From: Vibrio campbellii CAIM 519 = NBRC 15631 = ATCC 25920
GTDB taxonomy: Bacteria > Pseudomonadota > Gammaproteobacteria > Enterobacterales > Vibrionaceae
Reading direction: 5' to 3'
Assembly: GCF_002163755.1 (NCBI RefSeq)
Contig: NZ_CP015864.1
Location: 1,612,001 to 1,676,000, forward strand
Length of the DNA: 64,000 nt
Shown here one piece after another: positions 51,601 to 60,174 of the stretch (its first letter is position 1; every line of letters starts with the position of its first letter). The position numbers were made by a program, and so were the translations under genes. The notes below the pieces were generated by a model. It had not been told where the DNA came from and made no database searches. It saw nothing but the letters and a program-made list of their open reading frames with translations.

Positions 51601-51780
51601 ATCGACCTGAGCTTGTGAGTACCACTGGTCAACCTGTGGCACGATTATCGTAGCAGAGACCGACTCGCTTTGAGCTGCTGTTATAACGTTTTCTTGCGTT
51701 GCACCAAGAGCAGAGGTGGCCATGATTGGGGAACCCATGAGCACTGCTGTCACCATCAAGCTGATTGTTGTTTTCTTCAT
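48661..51780 (-). CDS. Large secreted chitinase-like protein with PKD and CBM5/12 domains
   Basis: The 1039-aa precursor has a signal peptide (about 1-30), a carbohydrate-binding-like N-terminal domain (about 40-135; WYSQAQVDLKNISGQQLDLAD), further beta-rich modules (about 170-440), a TIM-barrel-like core (about 465-880; HVLPVMVVYTANASG, DYIVFDKYERDGFG, AMIWQIPGGHM), a PKD domain (about 885-975; ITANASDPDGDVISYQWEV) and a C-terminal CBM5/12 chitin-binding domain (about 990-1039; YQPGEQVTYQGNLYQADRWT). It resembles proteins annotated as chitinase in vibrios (V. cholerae VC0769 type). I see no classical GH18 DxxDxDxE motif. Probably a secreted polysaccharide-degrading enzyme. Confidence 0.7.
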   Translation of the reverse strand: MKKTTISLMVTAVLMGSPIMATSALGATQENVITAAQSESVSATIIVPQVDQWYSQAQVDLKNISGQQLDLADAEIWVTSDKDATVNSSWGAPFNVSSPAPNTFVFTHDSTSQILNDGQAAQIFFGLNASNGDYIDGNDVHVEKVIIKNDPALQGKITLQAPSAPHASLAAASILVEGENYSETVSVSWGSSFVLEHLQDGEYQVTAQDVTSEMGIAHASSPTSTVTIDSDATQPSVSVQYDAFIYYATISLTMPALDGITASLTTDATVKAAGTQDVESSLVVPFGGEIDISKLLDTHKYDLSYSPITVNNVLYQPSDNFDVLVNKDKATEISTNIVETPIASDDFTTVQASIVDLPQEAMPIVLNLVAKDGSSRYSYEITSSPFTLPEDVKPGEYDIQIDSVFAGDTRYAYDGDDSVSVTQSDAPLLLTLPFREAMSLAVKGFPDYVANGTVTNDSEQTTNEIGATKVNAIFKYAGLSGSGDPGVILPKDELPLHRTYANAQSASDLSGHHVLPVMVVYTANASGGASWTDLVDDELLYKHYATFITQAIAAQEYAAGDGSSPMSFVLNPDFLGELQKNPSHVDDLNQAGAVNVNDQLARALDYMKTTYGYQPPVAVPQFENTLKGYIASLNFIMNGLAEDVTYGWQINLWAVGSANWIHQTDDQSADKGQEVANFVNSLDVYTGTYQPDYIVFDKYERDGFGSEAIANYAYNATSWTRYLSYVKTISDGVESPAMIWQIPGGHMPTQDEGNTLINVEHEASGGSYFMGDARIGTDINNVRSGLLDKQLNPTTYNGASNVRELLEKDAGYDWSHVAMQDLPKSNVFALLWGGGSTTAVVTIGSNGTDNGWLDNKVDAYAQNPTCLVGNDCDGSIWGGDGGDKPPVDNNPPSVSLPPNYQVNSGESVTITANASDPDGDVISYQWEVPSDLTVVGDTNSDTLVVTAPVTDPDLTFTISLEVSDGELNASDSTSLKVIGDNSGGGDGICADIPEFEQRQYQPGEQVTYQGNLYQADRWTDSTLTPADPYSGWALIDNCS

Positions 51781-52494
51781 TGTTGAATCCTCATCACTTA
51801 CTTTAAAAAGCTAAGTAACTGTCCTTGTTGATTTTCTATTCGTGGGGGATTTCCGGCGAGGACTTCAAACACTAAGCAAACGTCACAAAGAGAGGAAGGC
51901 CCTTGATCTAACCACTGCCGAAATCATTTATATTTTTTGCTTGCATCCAGTTACAAATGAAAAGAAACAACTCAAAATTTGAAGGCCGATTCAGAAAAAA
52001 ATCACCATATGAAATTGGTTTTATAAATTGAGCTAATTTATTGATTGGGATGAATATTGGTGTCGATTATTGATGGCTAGAGTATTTACTTGATTAATGC
52101 TTTTGATTAGGTAGGAGAGCATTGTTGGGGTGAATAAAATGAATTGCTAATACGATGATAAAAGTGGATCTTGAGCCCAAAAATAGGCTGGTACAGAGTC
52201 AGAATAAGCGGGATAAAGTGATAAATTGGATGGCGATTTTGGTGTTCAAAACGGCCATCCAAGAGGTAAAAATCCAGATCGCCGCCCGGCGCTAATAACT
52301 CAAATTGATCGCGTGTCACTCGTTAGCTCTTACTCAGTAAAATAGGACGCGTATTTTATGTGCTTCACGGTTTTAATGTTGGACTGATTAACGCTTTATT
52401 AATCTGAATCAATTATTGGTTCGTGACGGGTCTGCTGCAACGAGTAAAGGCACTGTTGCAGCGGTGAAACCAAGAGAGTTTGTCTTACTGGTTG
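51781..52494. other. Long intergenic region
   Basis: About 710 bases between the divergent promoter side of the chitinase-like gene and the end of the six-repeat gene. AT-rich from 51900 to 52150. One hairpin is listed at 52434-52462. No gene, att site or clear CRP or ChiS operator was recognised. Confidence 0.4.
52434..52462. other. Hairpin downstream of the six-repeat gene
   Basis: GCTGCAAC / GTTGCAGC, 8-bp perfect stem with a 13-base loop, about 35 nt past the stop of the gene at 52495. No T-tract on either side, so it may be an mRNA 3' stabiliser rather than a terminator. Confidence 0.4.
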
Positions 52495-53433
52495 CTAGGC
52501 TGCTCGTGGTCGAGGTCTGGCCATGTGCGAGCAGCATTCACTTAACCAACCGTTGCGATGAGCGGCGTTGTAAGCTCCGCGACAGCAGCGTAACCAATCT
52601 TTTTTGGTCGAGAAGTACGATGCACTGCCTTTGCAGATTTTCAGCGTCCATTTTGAACGTGCAGAGCGCATGTGGGCGCAGCACCTTTTCATCCAACCAT
52701 TGCGGTGAGCAGCGAAGTAGGCGCCACTGCATCCTTCTTGCCATGCTGTTCGGGTTTTGTATTCTGCCGCGCTTCGGATGCAAGCGTCGAGCGTCCATTT
52801 CTTTTGTGTTCTCGGGGCGCCCATATGAGCGCAGCACTGCTCCAGCCAACCTCGATTTCTGGCTGCTTGGTAAGCGCTTTTACAGGCACTGATCCACTCG
52901 GTGCGTGTTCCGAAGGCTCGCGCGCTTTTGACACAGGCGGCCAAATCCCATTTCAATTCGATGGGCTTCATATGCGTGCAGCAGTCATCCAACCATCCAT
53001 TTCTATTGGCCGCGTTGTAAGCGCCGCTGCATCCTCTCTGCCAATCGGAGCGTGTCTCGTATCGTTTTGCGTTTTCTGAGCAGGTTTCGAATGTCCATTT
53101 CTTACCGGTACGAGAAGGAAGCATATGAGCGCAGCAATCTTCTATCCAACCGTTTTTCCTTGCTGCGTGGTAGGCGCTCTTGCAGCCGTGATTCCATTCT
53201 GAACGAGTGTGGTATTGTTTGGCGTTTTGCTTGCACTTGTCGTATGTCCATTTGACGCCGACACGTTGCATGTGAGCGCAACATTGGTCGAGCCATCCAT
53301 TACGATAGGCCGCGCTGTAGGCTGCTTTGCATCCTTCACACCACGCTGTACGTGTTTTGTAGTTCGCCGCACTTTGTTTGCACAGTTCTAGATTCCATTT
53401 GCCCCGTTTTTTGGGTAGGTCCATAAGATTCAT
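52495..53433 (-). CDS. Six-repeat Cys/Trp-rich protein of unknown function
   Basis: The 312-aa protein consists almost only of six repeats of about 50 residues, with Trp at 13, 62, 113, 162, 213 and 262. Each repeat follows the pattern KW-x4-C-x9-10-TR-x2-W-x2-GC-x2-AY-x-AA-x-RNGW-x3-CC-x-HM. Four Cys and one His per repeat, nearly invariant, suggest one zinc site each. Linkers alternate 5 and 7 residues, so the ancestor looks like a two-repeat (100-aa) block. It is basic and Trp-rich, which fits nucleic-acid binding. Related single motifs occur, as I recall, in phage and endonuclease-associated proteins. GGGG lies upstream of the ATG. GC content appears higher than neighbours, hinting at transfer. 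Confidence 0.7.
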   Translation of the reverse strand: MNLMDLPKKRGKWNLELCKQSAANYKTRTAWCEGCKAAYSAAYRNGWLDQCCAHMQRVGVKWTYDKCKQNAKQYHTRSEWNHGCKSAYHAARKNGWIEDCCAHMLPSRTGKKWTFETCSENAKRYETRSDWQRGCSGAYNAANRNGWLDDCCTHMKPIELKWDLAACVKSARAFGTRTEWISACKSAYQAARNRGWLEQCCAHMGAPRTQKKWTLDACIRSAAEYKTRTAWQEGCSGAYFAAHRNGWMKRCCAHMRSARSKWTLKICKGSASYFSTKKDWLRCCRGAYNAAHRNGWLSECCSHMARPRPRAA

Positions 53434-53620
53434 AAGCGCACCCCTTCAAGTGTTCCTGAATAAGGTTAAAAAGCCGTTTCCCTGAAATATATTGTCCATC
53501 TCGCTTTCTAAGAAGCTTACTGATGTCGATGGGTGATCATGTCGATGGTATTGTTCTTATGTACGGTTTTTTGGGGCTTTCGGGTCAATTTAAGCCCAAT
53601 TTACATAAGGGAGAAACAAC

Positions 53621-53644
53621 AAACCCCGCCACGTGGCAGGGTTT
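53621..53644 (-). terminator. Terminator after the chemoreceptor gene
   Basis: AAACCCCGCCAC / GTGGCAGGGTTT with one mismatch, about 25 nt beyond the chemoreceptor stop; the complement strand continues GTTGTTTCTCC. Confidence 0.65.
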
Positions 53645-53667
53645 GGAATTGAGGTTTGGAACGAGAA

Positions 53668-55554
53668 TTACGCCAGTTTGAACGTTGCCACTTTCGAATT
53701 GAGATCCTCTGCTTGAGATTTCAGCTCAGACGACTGATTCATCGATTCCTCTGCCCCGATAACCAATTGATCCGTGACGTCTTTGATTGAAGTGACGTTC
53801 TGGGTGATTTCATTGGTCACGTGGGTTTGCTCTTCTGCGGCGGTGGCGATTTGGGTCGCCATATCGCTGATCATTGCTACTGCCGAGTTGATTTCATCCA
53901 AGGCTTGAGAGGCGTGGTCGGCATCTTCTACCGAGCCCAGTGCCAACTCAGAGCTGCGCTCCATTAAGGTCACTGCGCGTTGCGTGGTACGTTGCAGTGT
54001 CTCGATGGTGGATTTGATTTCTTCTGTCGAAGTATGAGTACGTTGCGATAGAACACGAACTTCATCCGCAACCACAGCAAAACCACGGCCTTGTTCGCCT
54101 GCACGTGCTGCTTCAATTGCAGCGTTCAATGCTAGTAGGTTGGTTTGCTCAGCAATGTCACGAATGGTCGATAGCACGGTATTGATGTCTTGAGCATGCT
54201 GGTTCAGTTCACTGATAACACCGCTGGCTTGGTTCACTTCCGAAGACAGGTTGTTGATCGAGTCTTTGGTGTTCACTACCAGTGAGTGGCCGTTTTGTGT
54301 GCTTACGGAAGAGTCCTGCGCCACTTTTGCTGTTTGCTCGGCATGAGAAGCGATCTCTTGCGTCGCAGAGGCCATTTCGGTCACTGCTGTTGCCACAAGC
54401 GTTATTTCTTGTTGCTGGTGGTTAAGCTCTTCAACCGATTGGTTTGCCCGTTTCGTGCTCAGCTCTGATTGATCGTTTAAGTTTTCCGCTTGATGACGAA
54501 TATGGCCGATAAGCTGCTGAAGACTGGCAACGAACTGGTTGAAGTTTTCTGCCAATTCACCCACTTCGTCACGGTTCTCAACTTTGATGCGCTGAGTTAA
54601 ATCACCGCTACCATTGGCGATTTGCGATAGAGCATTTGACACGTTGTAAAGCGGACGGAAAAGGATGTTACACAGTAGGTTAAACAAGGCCACACAGATG
54701 ATCACCACAATCGTAGTTGCGATGATTTGGCCCCAAACGGCATCGTAAAGCGGGGCGACTAAAGAGTCATTATCCAGAACCGTTACTGTGGTCAATTTGG
54801 TGCCATCGATGGCTTTCGCGTAAACCACGAAGTCTTTGCCTTTGATGGAGATGGTGCGTTCTTGTCTAGAGTTGGCAGCCGCGACGATGTCGCTGTTTTT
54901 TAAGCCCAGCTTGCTCACGGGCTGGTTAAGCAGCTTACTGTTGTTGTGGGTAAAGATATTGCCCTGATCGTTGGCGATGAACATATAACCTTCACCAGGC
55001 AGAATCACTTGGTTCAGGCTATTTAGGATGTCACTGATTTCCACGTCTGCACCTAGCACGCTGGTTTGACCGTGAAGCTGGAGTGCTTTACCCAAAGACA
55101 CTACGTTTGCACCGGTTGCCGCAGCAACGGTTGGATTGTCCATAAAGACTTTCGAAGGGTTTGCGATCGCGTTGGTGTACCAACCCCATTGACGAGGGTC
55201 GTCGTTACCCGGTGGCAATACAACACCATTCGCGTTGTCTTGAGAACCGTCTGGATACGCAAGGAAGACGTTATCAAACGCGGCAGAATCGCGAACCTGC
55301 TTAAGGTGCGTCACAATCGCTGATTTTTCAGCGTCTTGAGAAAGCGATGTGAGTGCACGTTCTTTCGACAGCAGCCAGTCGCTTACGTATTGGTTGTAAG
55401 ATGCGCTAGTACTTTCTAGGCGCTGAGCGACTTCAACATCAAGTCTTTGCAAAGCATCACGGAAAGACAGCCCCTCCACCAACACTCCCCCGAGGATGAT
55501 GGCAGCACTAGCGGAGATCGCCAGTTTGTTCTTTAGAGATAGATTTCTAAGCAT
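53668..55554 (-). CDS. Methyl-accepting chemotaxis protein with dCache sensor
   Basis: The 628-aa receptor has an N-terminal membrane helix (about 12-30), a periplasmic double-Cache domain (about 35-275; WGWYTNAIANPSKVFMDNP and the metabolite-binding DPRQWGWY motif), a second helix (about 280-300), a HAMP domain (about 300-355; NALSQIANGSGDLTQRI) and a cytoplasmic signalling domain with the tip EQTNLLALNAAIEAARAGEQ (about 480). It senses a small extracellular molecule, possibly an amino acid given the dCache type, and steers the flagellar motor. Monocistronic. Confidence 0.9.
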   Translation of the reverse strand: MLRNLSLKNKLAISASAAIILGGVLVEGLSFRDALQRLDVEVAQRLESTSASYNQYVSDWLLSKERALTSLSQDAEKSAIVTHLKQVRDSAAFDNVFLAYPDGSQDNANGVVLPPGNDDPRQWGWYTNAIANPSKVFMDNPTVAAATGANVVSLGKALQLHGQTSVLGADVEISDILNSLNQVILPGEGYMFIANDQGNIFTHNNSKLLNQPVSKLGLKNSDIVAAANSRQERTISIKGKDFVVYAKAIDGTKLTTVTVLDNDSLVAPLYDAVWGQIIATTIVVIICVALFNLLCNILFRPLYNVSNALSQIANGSGDLTQRIKVENRDEVGELAENFNQFVASLQQLIGHIRHQAENLNDQSELSTKRANQSVEELNHQQQEITLVATAVTEMASATQEIASHAEQTAKVAQDSSVSTQNGHSLVVNTKDSINNLSSEVNQASGVISELNQHAQDINTVLSTIRDIAEQTNLLALNAAIEAARAGEQGRGFAVVADEVRVLSQRTHTSTEEIKSTIETLQRTTQRAVTLMERSSELALGSVEDADHASQALDEINSAVAMISDMATQIATAAEEQTHVTNEITQNVTSIKDVTDQLVIGAEESMNQSSELKSQAEDLNSKVATFKLA

Positions 55555-55872
55555 AAAGTTATAGTTGGCTCTTATATTTATAAAAATAGGTATTTAGCGG
55601 CGACATTATATTTTAGTAGTCAAAATAAATTCAGATCTATGTCGCGTATTTGAGTGGTACTGATGTTAATGCGCAAATATTCAACACAGTGCTTTGCCTT
55701 TTCGCGCTAACTTGTTTAAAAGAAAGGCGCTTCCTAACGCTTTGTAAATAATTCTTATTTTTATAAAGTGTGATGGAGATCTTACTATTCGGGCGTATAT
55801 TTCATATTAAATATCAAGCATATGACGTGACCGATATATTGCCTCAATTAATCTTTATTAGGGACGATAGTT
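55555..55872. other. AT-rich divergent promoter region
   Basis: About 320 bases, AT-rich, between the chemoreceptor and the M16 protease, transcribed apart. AAATAATTCTTATTTTTA near 55745 is weakly like a Fur box, which would be of interest given the neighbour, but the match is poor. Nothing else recognised. Confidence 0.3.
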
Positions 55873-58623
55873 ATGCGTAGCACGTTGTTATTCCCCGCTT
55901 TATTGCTGTCAGGGTGTGCTCTGACTCCTCAATCTACACCTCTCCAAGCCGATCCAAATTGGACGGTCGACCAGCTTGCCAATGGGATGAAATACCACAT
56001 CTACCCAACTCAAGATGAGGAAGTTTCAGTACGTTTGATGATGAATGTTGGTTCGTTCCAAGAAGACGCCAACCAAAAAGGCTATGCACACTTTGTCGAG
56101 CACATGGCATTTAACGGCAGTACGCACTTTTCTGGCAATGATGTGGTGAAGTTGTTTGAAGCATCTGGTGGCAGTTTTGGGGCTGACATTAATGCTACCA
56201 CCACTTACCAGCAGACGACTTATAAGCTCGACCTTGCCAACCCAAGTAAATTAGATGACGCGCTTACGTGGATGCGTGACATCAGTGATGGTATTGAGTT
56301 TGACCCAACGCAGGTAGAAAAAGAAAAAGGGGTGATTCTAGGGGAGTGGCGACGCTCTCGTCCTGATGATAAAGCGTTAGCATTCAATGCTTATCAAGCT
56401 TCTATTGAGGGGACGCCTTATGCAGATCACGATCCAATTGGCACGCGCAGCTCAATTGAAAATACCACCTCTCCGGCGTTAAAAACCTTTTATGACAAGT
56501 GGTATCAACCGCAGTATGCCGAGTTGATCATTACCGGTAATGTCGATGTTGAGTCGATCACCAAGATCATCGAGAAAAAGTTCTCTAACTGGGAAAGCAC
56601 CTCTGATATCGAGCTCGAAAATCGTCGTGATATACGAGTGAACAACGCTAACCGTATTCTGCCAAGTAGCCAGATGGAGTCGCCAAGTTTACATCTGATC
56701 ATCGACCGAGACTCTGTCACGCGACAAACGGTGCAGCAGCAACATGCAGCGTGGCAAGATGAACTGAGCGCTCAGCTTATTCAACAACGTTTGCTGACGG
56801 TGTTTAATAAAGCCGCTGAATCTTTCCAATACGTATATGCACAGCCTTACTCGTCTAATTATCACCGCATGATGTCGGCAGGTGTCTCGTTTGCACCGGA
56901 ACGTCGTGACAACATCCAGCAAATTTTCCTCAATACACTGACGTCTTTGCGTGATTATGGTGTCACGCAACAAGAGCTTGAGAACGTAATGTCGAGTTGG
57001 TACGGCGAGCTGAACAACCTCGACTCGGATTGGGCGAAACGTAAGCCAGCAGGTTACGCAGAAGCGCGCGTATTCCAACTTGAGCGTGATTCGGTGTTCC
57101 AATCAAAAGACGGTTACAAGCACAGCCTGACGACTTTTGTAAAAGATAATGATCTTAGCCATGCCAACCAAGCACTTGAAGATTTGCTTGCTGAGCCAGC
57201 TAACTTTCTGATTGGTTTGGGTAAAACGGAAAGTAAGCAGCAATTCGCTGGTGAGTTTGCATTGCTCAGCGCCGCTTATGCACAAGCTGGTGAAAAGCCG
57301 TTGGAAATGTACGCTAAGACAGATGGCTTTATTCAGCCGAGCCAAGAAGGTGACATTATTAACGTGCGTGAAGAGAAGGGTGGGTTCCAAGTTTACACCC
57401 TCTCAAATGGCATTGAAGTTTGGTTCCAAAAAGATGAAAAGGCCGCTAACCGTGCATACGTATATTTAGTGAGCCAAGGTGGTAAAGCGGCACTTGATAA
57501 ATCGCTCTATCCTGCTTTTGAAGTGGCGACAATGTCAGCAGCACGTAGTGGCTTAGGCGATTTCTCAGGCGCAGAGCTGGATAGTTACTTACGCAAAAAC
57601 GACATTTCACTGTTCCCGATTCTGGGGCCGACGAATCATGGTATCGAGGTTATAGCGCCCAAAGCGCACCTAGCCAGTGCGATGAACGGTTTGTACAACG
57701 TGGCAACGCAAATTAAAGTCGATGAGCGCCAACTCGACGCGGTGAAGCGTGAGTATGTGCAGCAACGTCGCTCGTTCTTTGAATCACCAATGGGTAAATG
57801 GGTCAAAGCGGCGAATGAAAATGCCTACTTACCTAACAGTCGCCACCGCTTGCTATTAACTCATGGCGCGGATGAGGTAACCAAAGAGCAAGTATTTGCC
57901 GTGCATGATGCGTTATTTAAGGTGAATCGTGGCTTTAAAATGGTGATTTTGGCGGATGTTGAGCCAGAACAAATTACACCATTGCTGCGCAAGTACGTGG
58001 CATCCATTGAACTCAGAACAGGGGCGGCGGTGGATTATCATGTCGCGTTTCAACCTAACGCTAAAAGCCGCTTAGTGATGGCGGAAGGGAATGAGCCGTC
58101 GTCGTTGTACTTGCTGCGTTTAACTAACAAGCACGAGTCACCAAGAACCGCGCGTGATACGGTGATCGAGGACATGTTGCAACGCATTGCGGCAGCACGA
58201 GTAACAGATCAATTGCGTGAAGAAGCAAGCTTGGATTACAGCCCGAGTATTTATCCGATTACGCAAGACAGAGAGCAGGTTTCAGATTGGTTCTTTGAAT
58301 CGCAAATCGATCCTAGAGACGTCAGTAAGATGGATGCGCAGTTAGACAAGATCTTCGATGCGTTAGCGAAAAACATCACGCAACAAGAAGTCGATATTGC
58401 CGCGAAACAGCTTTCTGTTTCTATGAAAGACATGGATGACAATCCGGGGCAACGCAGCTGGGCATATACTCGTTATTTAGTGCACGACTACGGATTAGAT
58501 GTGTTGCTAGATATTGATAAAGCGGCGCAAAGCGTGACGCTGAAAGAAGTGCAAGCCAAAGCACTTCAAGCGTTTGGCAACAAAGCGAAACGCACCACCA
58601 TTATCCTCAATCCAAAACAATAA
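55873..58623 (+). CDS. PqqL-like M16 zinc metalloprotease lipoprotein
   Basis: The 916-aa protein has a lipobox (LLSGC, Cys15) and the inverted zinc motif H73-F-V-E76-H77 (YAHFVEHMAFNG), with the third ligand expected in the EKGVILGEWRRS helix region (about 152). Four M16 modules follow, the later pairs being inactive, which is normal for this family (E. coli PqqL is about 930 aa). It would degrade peptides or small proteins in the periplasm or at the membrane; PqqL/FusC relatives cut imported ferredoxin for iron. Whether this one does is unknown. Monocistronic with a terminator. Confidence 0.87.
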   Translation: MRSTLLFPALLLSGCALTPQSTPLQADPNWTVDQLANGMKYHIYPTQDEEVSVRLMMNVGSFQEDANQKGYAHFVEHMAFNGSTHFSGNDVVKLFEASGGSFGADINATTTYQQTTYKLDLANPSKLDDALTWMRDISDGIEFDPTQVEKEKGVILGEWRRSRPDDKALAFNAYQASIEGTPYADHDPIGTRSSIENTTSPALKTFYDKWYQPQYAELIITGNVDVESITKIIEKKFSNWESTSDIELENRRDIRVNNANRILPSSQMESPSLHLIIDRDSVTRQTVQQQHAAWQDELSAQLIQQRLLTVFNKAAESFQYVYAQPYSSNYHRMMSAGVSFAPERRDNIQQIFLNTLTSLRDYGVTQQELENVMSSWYGELNNLDSDWAKRKPAGYAEARVFQLERDSVFQSKDGYKHSLTTFVKDNDLSHANQALEDLLAEPANFLIGLGKTESKQQFAGEFALLSAAYAQAGEKPLEMYAKTDGFIQPSQEGDIINVREEKGGFQVYTLSNGIEVWFQKDEKAANRAYVYLVSQGGKAALDKSLYPAFEVATMSAARSGLGDFSGAELDSYLRKNDISLFPILGPTNHGIEVIAPKAHLASAMNGLYNVATQIKVDERQLDAVKREYVQQRRSFFESPMGKWVKAANENAYLPNSRHRLLLTHGADEVTKEQVFAVHDALFKVNRGFKMVILADVEPEQITPLLRKYVASIELRTGAAVDYHVAFQPNAKSRLVMAEGNEPSSLYLLRLTNKHESPRTARDTVIEDMLQRIAAARVTDQLREEASLDYSPSIYPITQDREQVSDWFFESQIDPRDVSKMDAQLDKIFDALAKNITQQEVDIAAKQLSVSMKDMDDNPGQRSWAYTRYLVHDYGLDVLLDIDKAAQSVTLKEVQAKALQAFGNKAKRTTIILNPKQ

Positions 58624-58628
58624 TCAGC

Positions 58629-58657
58629 AAAAGGGCGACTCAATGGTCGCCCTTTTT
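58629..58657 (+). terminator. Terminator after the M16 protease gene
   Basis: AAAGGGCGAC / GTCGCCCTTT stem followed by TTG; loop TCAATG. Confidence 0.82.
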
Positions 58658-58686
58658 GTTTCCGAATTGGCAATAGAAGCGTACCT

Positions 58687-58941
58687 TTAGCCACACTGAC
58701 AAGGCGTAGTTTCGCCCGTTTTGATTTGCTGCTTGTAGGCTTTTATCGCCTCTTTTCGCGCCGTATCGAGATCAGGGCGACGCACCACCACCTTCATCCC
58801 CGATTTCGGTTTTACCTTACAGGCGTAACGTGGCTTCCCATCCACTTCGACTTTGCAAGCATAGCTGCATCCATGTTTACGATGGTTCTTCAAGCAAGGT
58901 GCGGCGATATTCACTTTGGCCTTACGTGCGACTTCAACCAA
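58687..58941 (-). CDS. 2Fe-2S ferredoxin-like protein with a damaged or non-standard start
   Basis: The frame encodes VEVARKAKVNIAAPCLKNH, then HGCSYACKVEVDG, RYACKVKPKSGM and a C-terminal PCQCG tail, matching small ferredoxin-type proteins with cluster cysteines in PC, GC, AC and YAC. The only in-frame start candidate is TTG at 58941, mid-domain. Upstream the frame continues as ITLSPDDQN, the natural beginning of the fold, but meets a stop before any ATG. Adding one A in the AAA run near 58964 would join IEIDTHK to ITLSPDD. It may be a pseudogene or use a rare start. Confidence 0.5.
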   Translation of the reverse strand: MVEVARKAKVNIAAPCLKNHRKHGCSYACKVEVDGKPRYACKVKPKSGMKVVVRRPDLDTARKEAIKAYKQQIKTGETTPCQCG

Positions 58942-59218
58942 ATTTTGGTCGTCAGGTGACAGAGTGATTTATGGGTATCAATCTCGATGATTACTAGTGT
59001 AAAAGTAAATGTCAGCGCTAAGATTCAAGTTAAACAATGTCTAAGGCGTCAATCGTTGGAAAGAGACGAAGTCATCACTCAATTGTTTTAAAGTTCCGTT
59101 CATTTGTTAACTTTCTCAGTTTTGTGGACGAAGATCTCATATTGATTCGATGTAGGAAACCATGTGGTATCGCCTCGGTCTCACCTAACTCCAAATTGAA
59201 GTAAAAAAGGTTCCCCCA

Positions 59219-59647
59219 ATGAAACGCTACCTATTGTCGACAATTCTAATCCTAAGCAGCGCAAATGTATTCGCAGAATCTGCACCAGCGCAGCCTGCGG
59301 CACCAAAGCCATTTGGTCTAGAAAGCATCACGACTGAGCAACAAGCGAAAATCGAAGAGATTCAAATCAAACTGAGCAGTGAGCTGGCGGGTAACCAAGA
59401 TCCCAAAGCGGTTCAAGAGAGCGCAAAGCAATTCGAGAAGTTAGTGAAAGCATCATCATTTGATGAAGTGAAAGCGACGAAGCTGATCAAACAAGCACAT
59501 ACAAAACAGCTTGATGCACAATTGGCGCAATTGAAAGCACAGCACGATATCTACAACGTACTGACAGCAGAGCAGAAAGCGACGTTAGAAAAGCGTCAGC
59601 AAGAGCAACTGAAGAAATTTGAAGCACTGCAAAAAGACGCTCAGTAA
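59219..59647 (+). CDS. Spy/CpxP-like periplasmic helical protein
   Basis: The 142-aa precursor has a signal peptide (MKRYLLSTILILSSANVFAES) and a mature all-helical, Gln- and Lys-rich part with two LTxxQ-like motifs: ITTEQQAKIEEIQ (about residue 37) and LTAEQKATLEKRQ (about 115). That is the pattern of Spy/CpxP chaperones, which buffer misfolded proteins in the periplasm, but similarity is weak. It stands alone with a terminator. The long lysine-rich tail is unusual. Confidence 0.55.
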   Translation: MKRYLLSTILILSSANVFAESAPAQPAAPKPFGLESITTEQQAKIEEIQIKLSSELAGNQDPKAVQESAKQFEKLVKASSFDEVKATKLIKQAHTKQLDAQLAQLKAQHDIYNVLTAEQKATLEKRQQEQLKKFEALQKDAQ

Positions 59648-59679
59648 ACACAGATTTTTATTTCCCCCTATTTAAACCA

Positions 59680-59706
59680 AGGCTCCCTAATGGGAGTCTT
59701 TTTTAA
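59680..59706 (+). terminator. Terminator after the Spy-like gene
   Basis: GGCTCCC / GGGAGTC stem followed by TTTTTT. Confidence 0.82.
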
Positions 59707-60174
59707 TGGAAAGTGAATCAGCTTCAGCTCATCCTGCAAACAAAGTGAAGGGCTCAACTGTTCTACTATTGTTATGCAAGGCACTGTGACCTTCCTTCTA
59801 TAACCTTCATCTTTGCGCTTGATCACAAAAATACACCAACTGCGTCACCGAAATGCCGTTCATATCACCAAATAAACCGTCATATTTTTGATAGAAATGT
59901 CAATATGATTGGTAAATTAGATCATTTATCAAACTAAATTAGGGATTTAGCCATCAAACCACCATTGTGAGTAATTGAAAACGAGTTGATATAGTCGTTA
60001 GAGTGAATACGAATGGGATGGCATTCGGCGAGCCATTGTTAATTTGTGTTATTAAAGAAATATACCCCATCGTTTTTATTGAGAACATGTTATTAGGTAC
60101 AGTTCTTATTTGGGGTGCTTATGTTTGCTTGGTCTATATTTTAAATATAAATGATTATAACGGAAGGTATATGC
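59707..60174. other. Intergenic region with a gene scrap, before the recombinase
   Basis: About 470 bases. It holds the 30-codon fragment at 59807-59899. A + strand frame at 60003-60197 overlaps the recombinase start out of frame and has no ribosome-binding site. The run from 59870 to 60170 is AT-rich, like an acquired promoter region. Confidence 0.4.
59807..59899 (-). pseudogene. Possible 3' fragment of a lost gene
   Basis: On the complement strand 30 codons read HFYQKYDGLFGDMNGISVTQ... and end in a stop; an in-frame stop precedes them. The composition looks like genuine protein, but no start, ribosome-binding site or family is recognised. It could equally be chance. Confidence 0.25.

Noticed and set aside
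52416..52892. 158-aa frame antisense to the six-repeat gene
   Set aside because: It is the shadow of a strongly repeated gene on the other strand and has no start signal.
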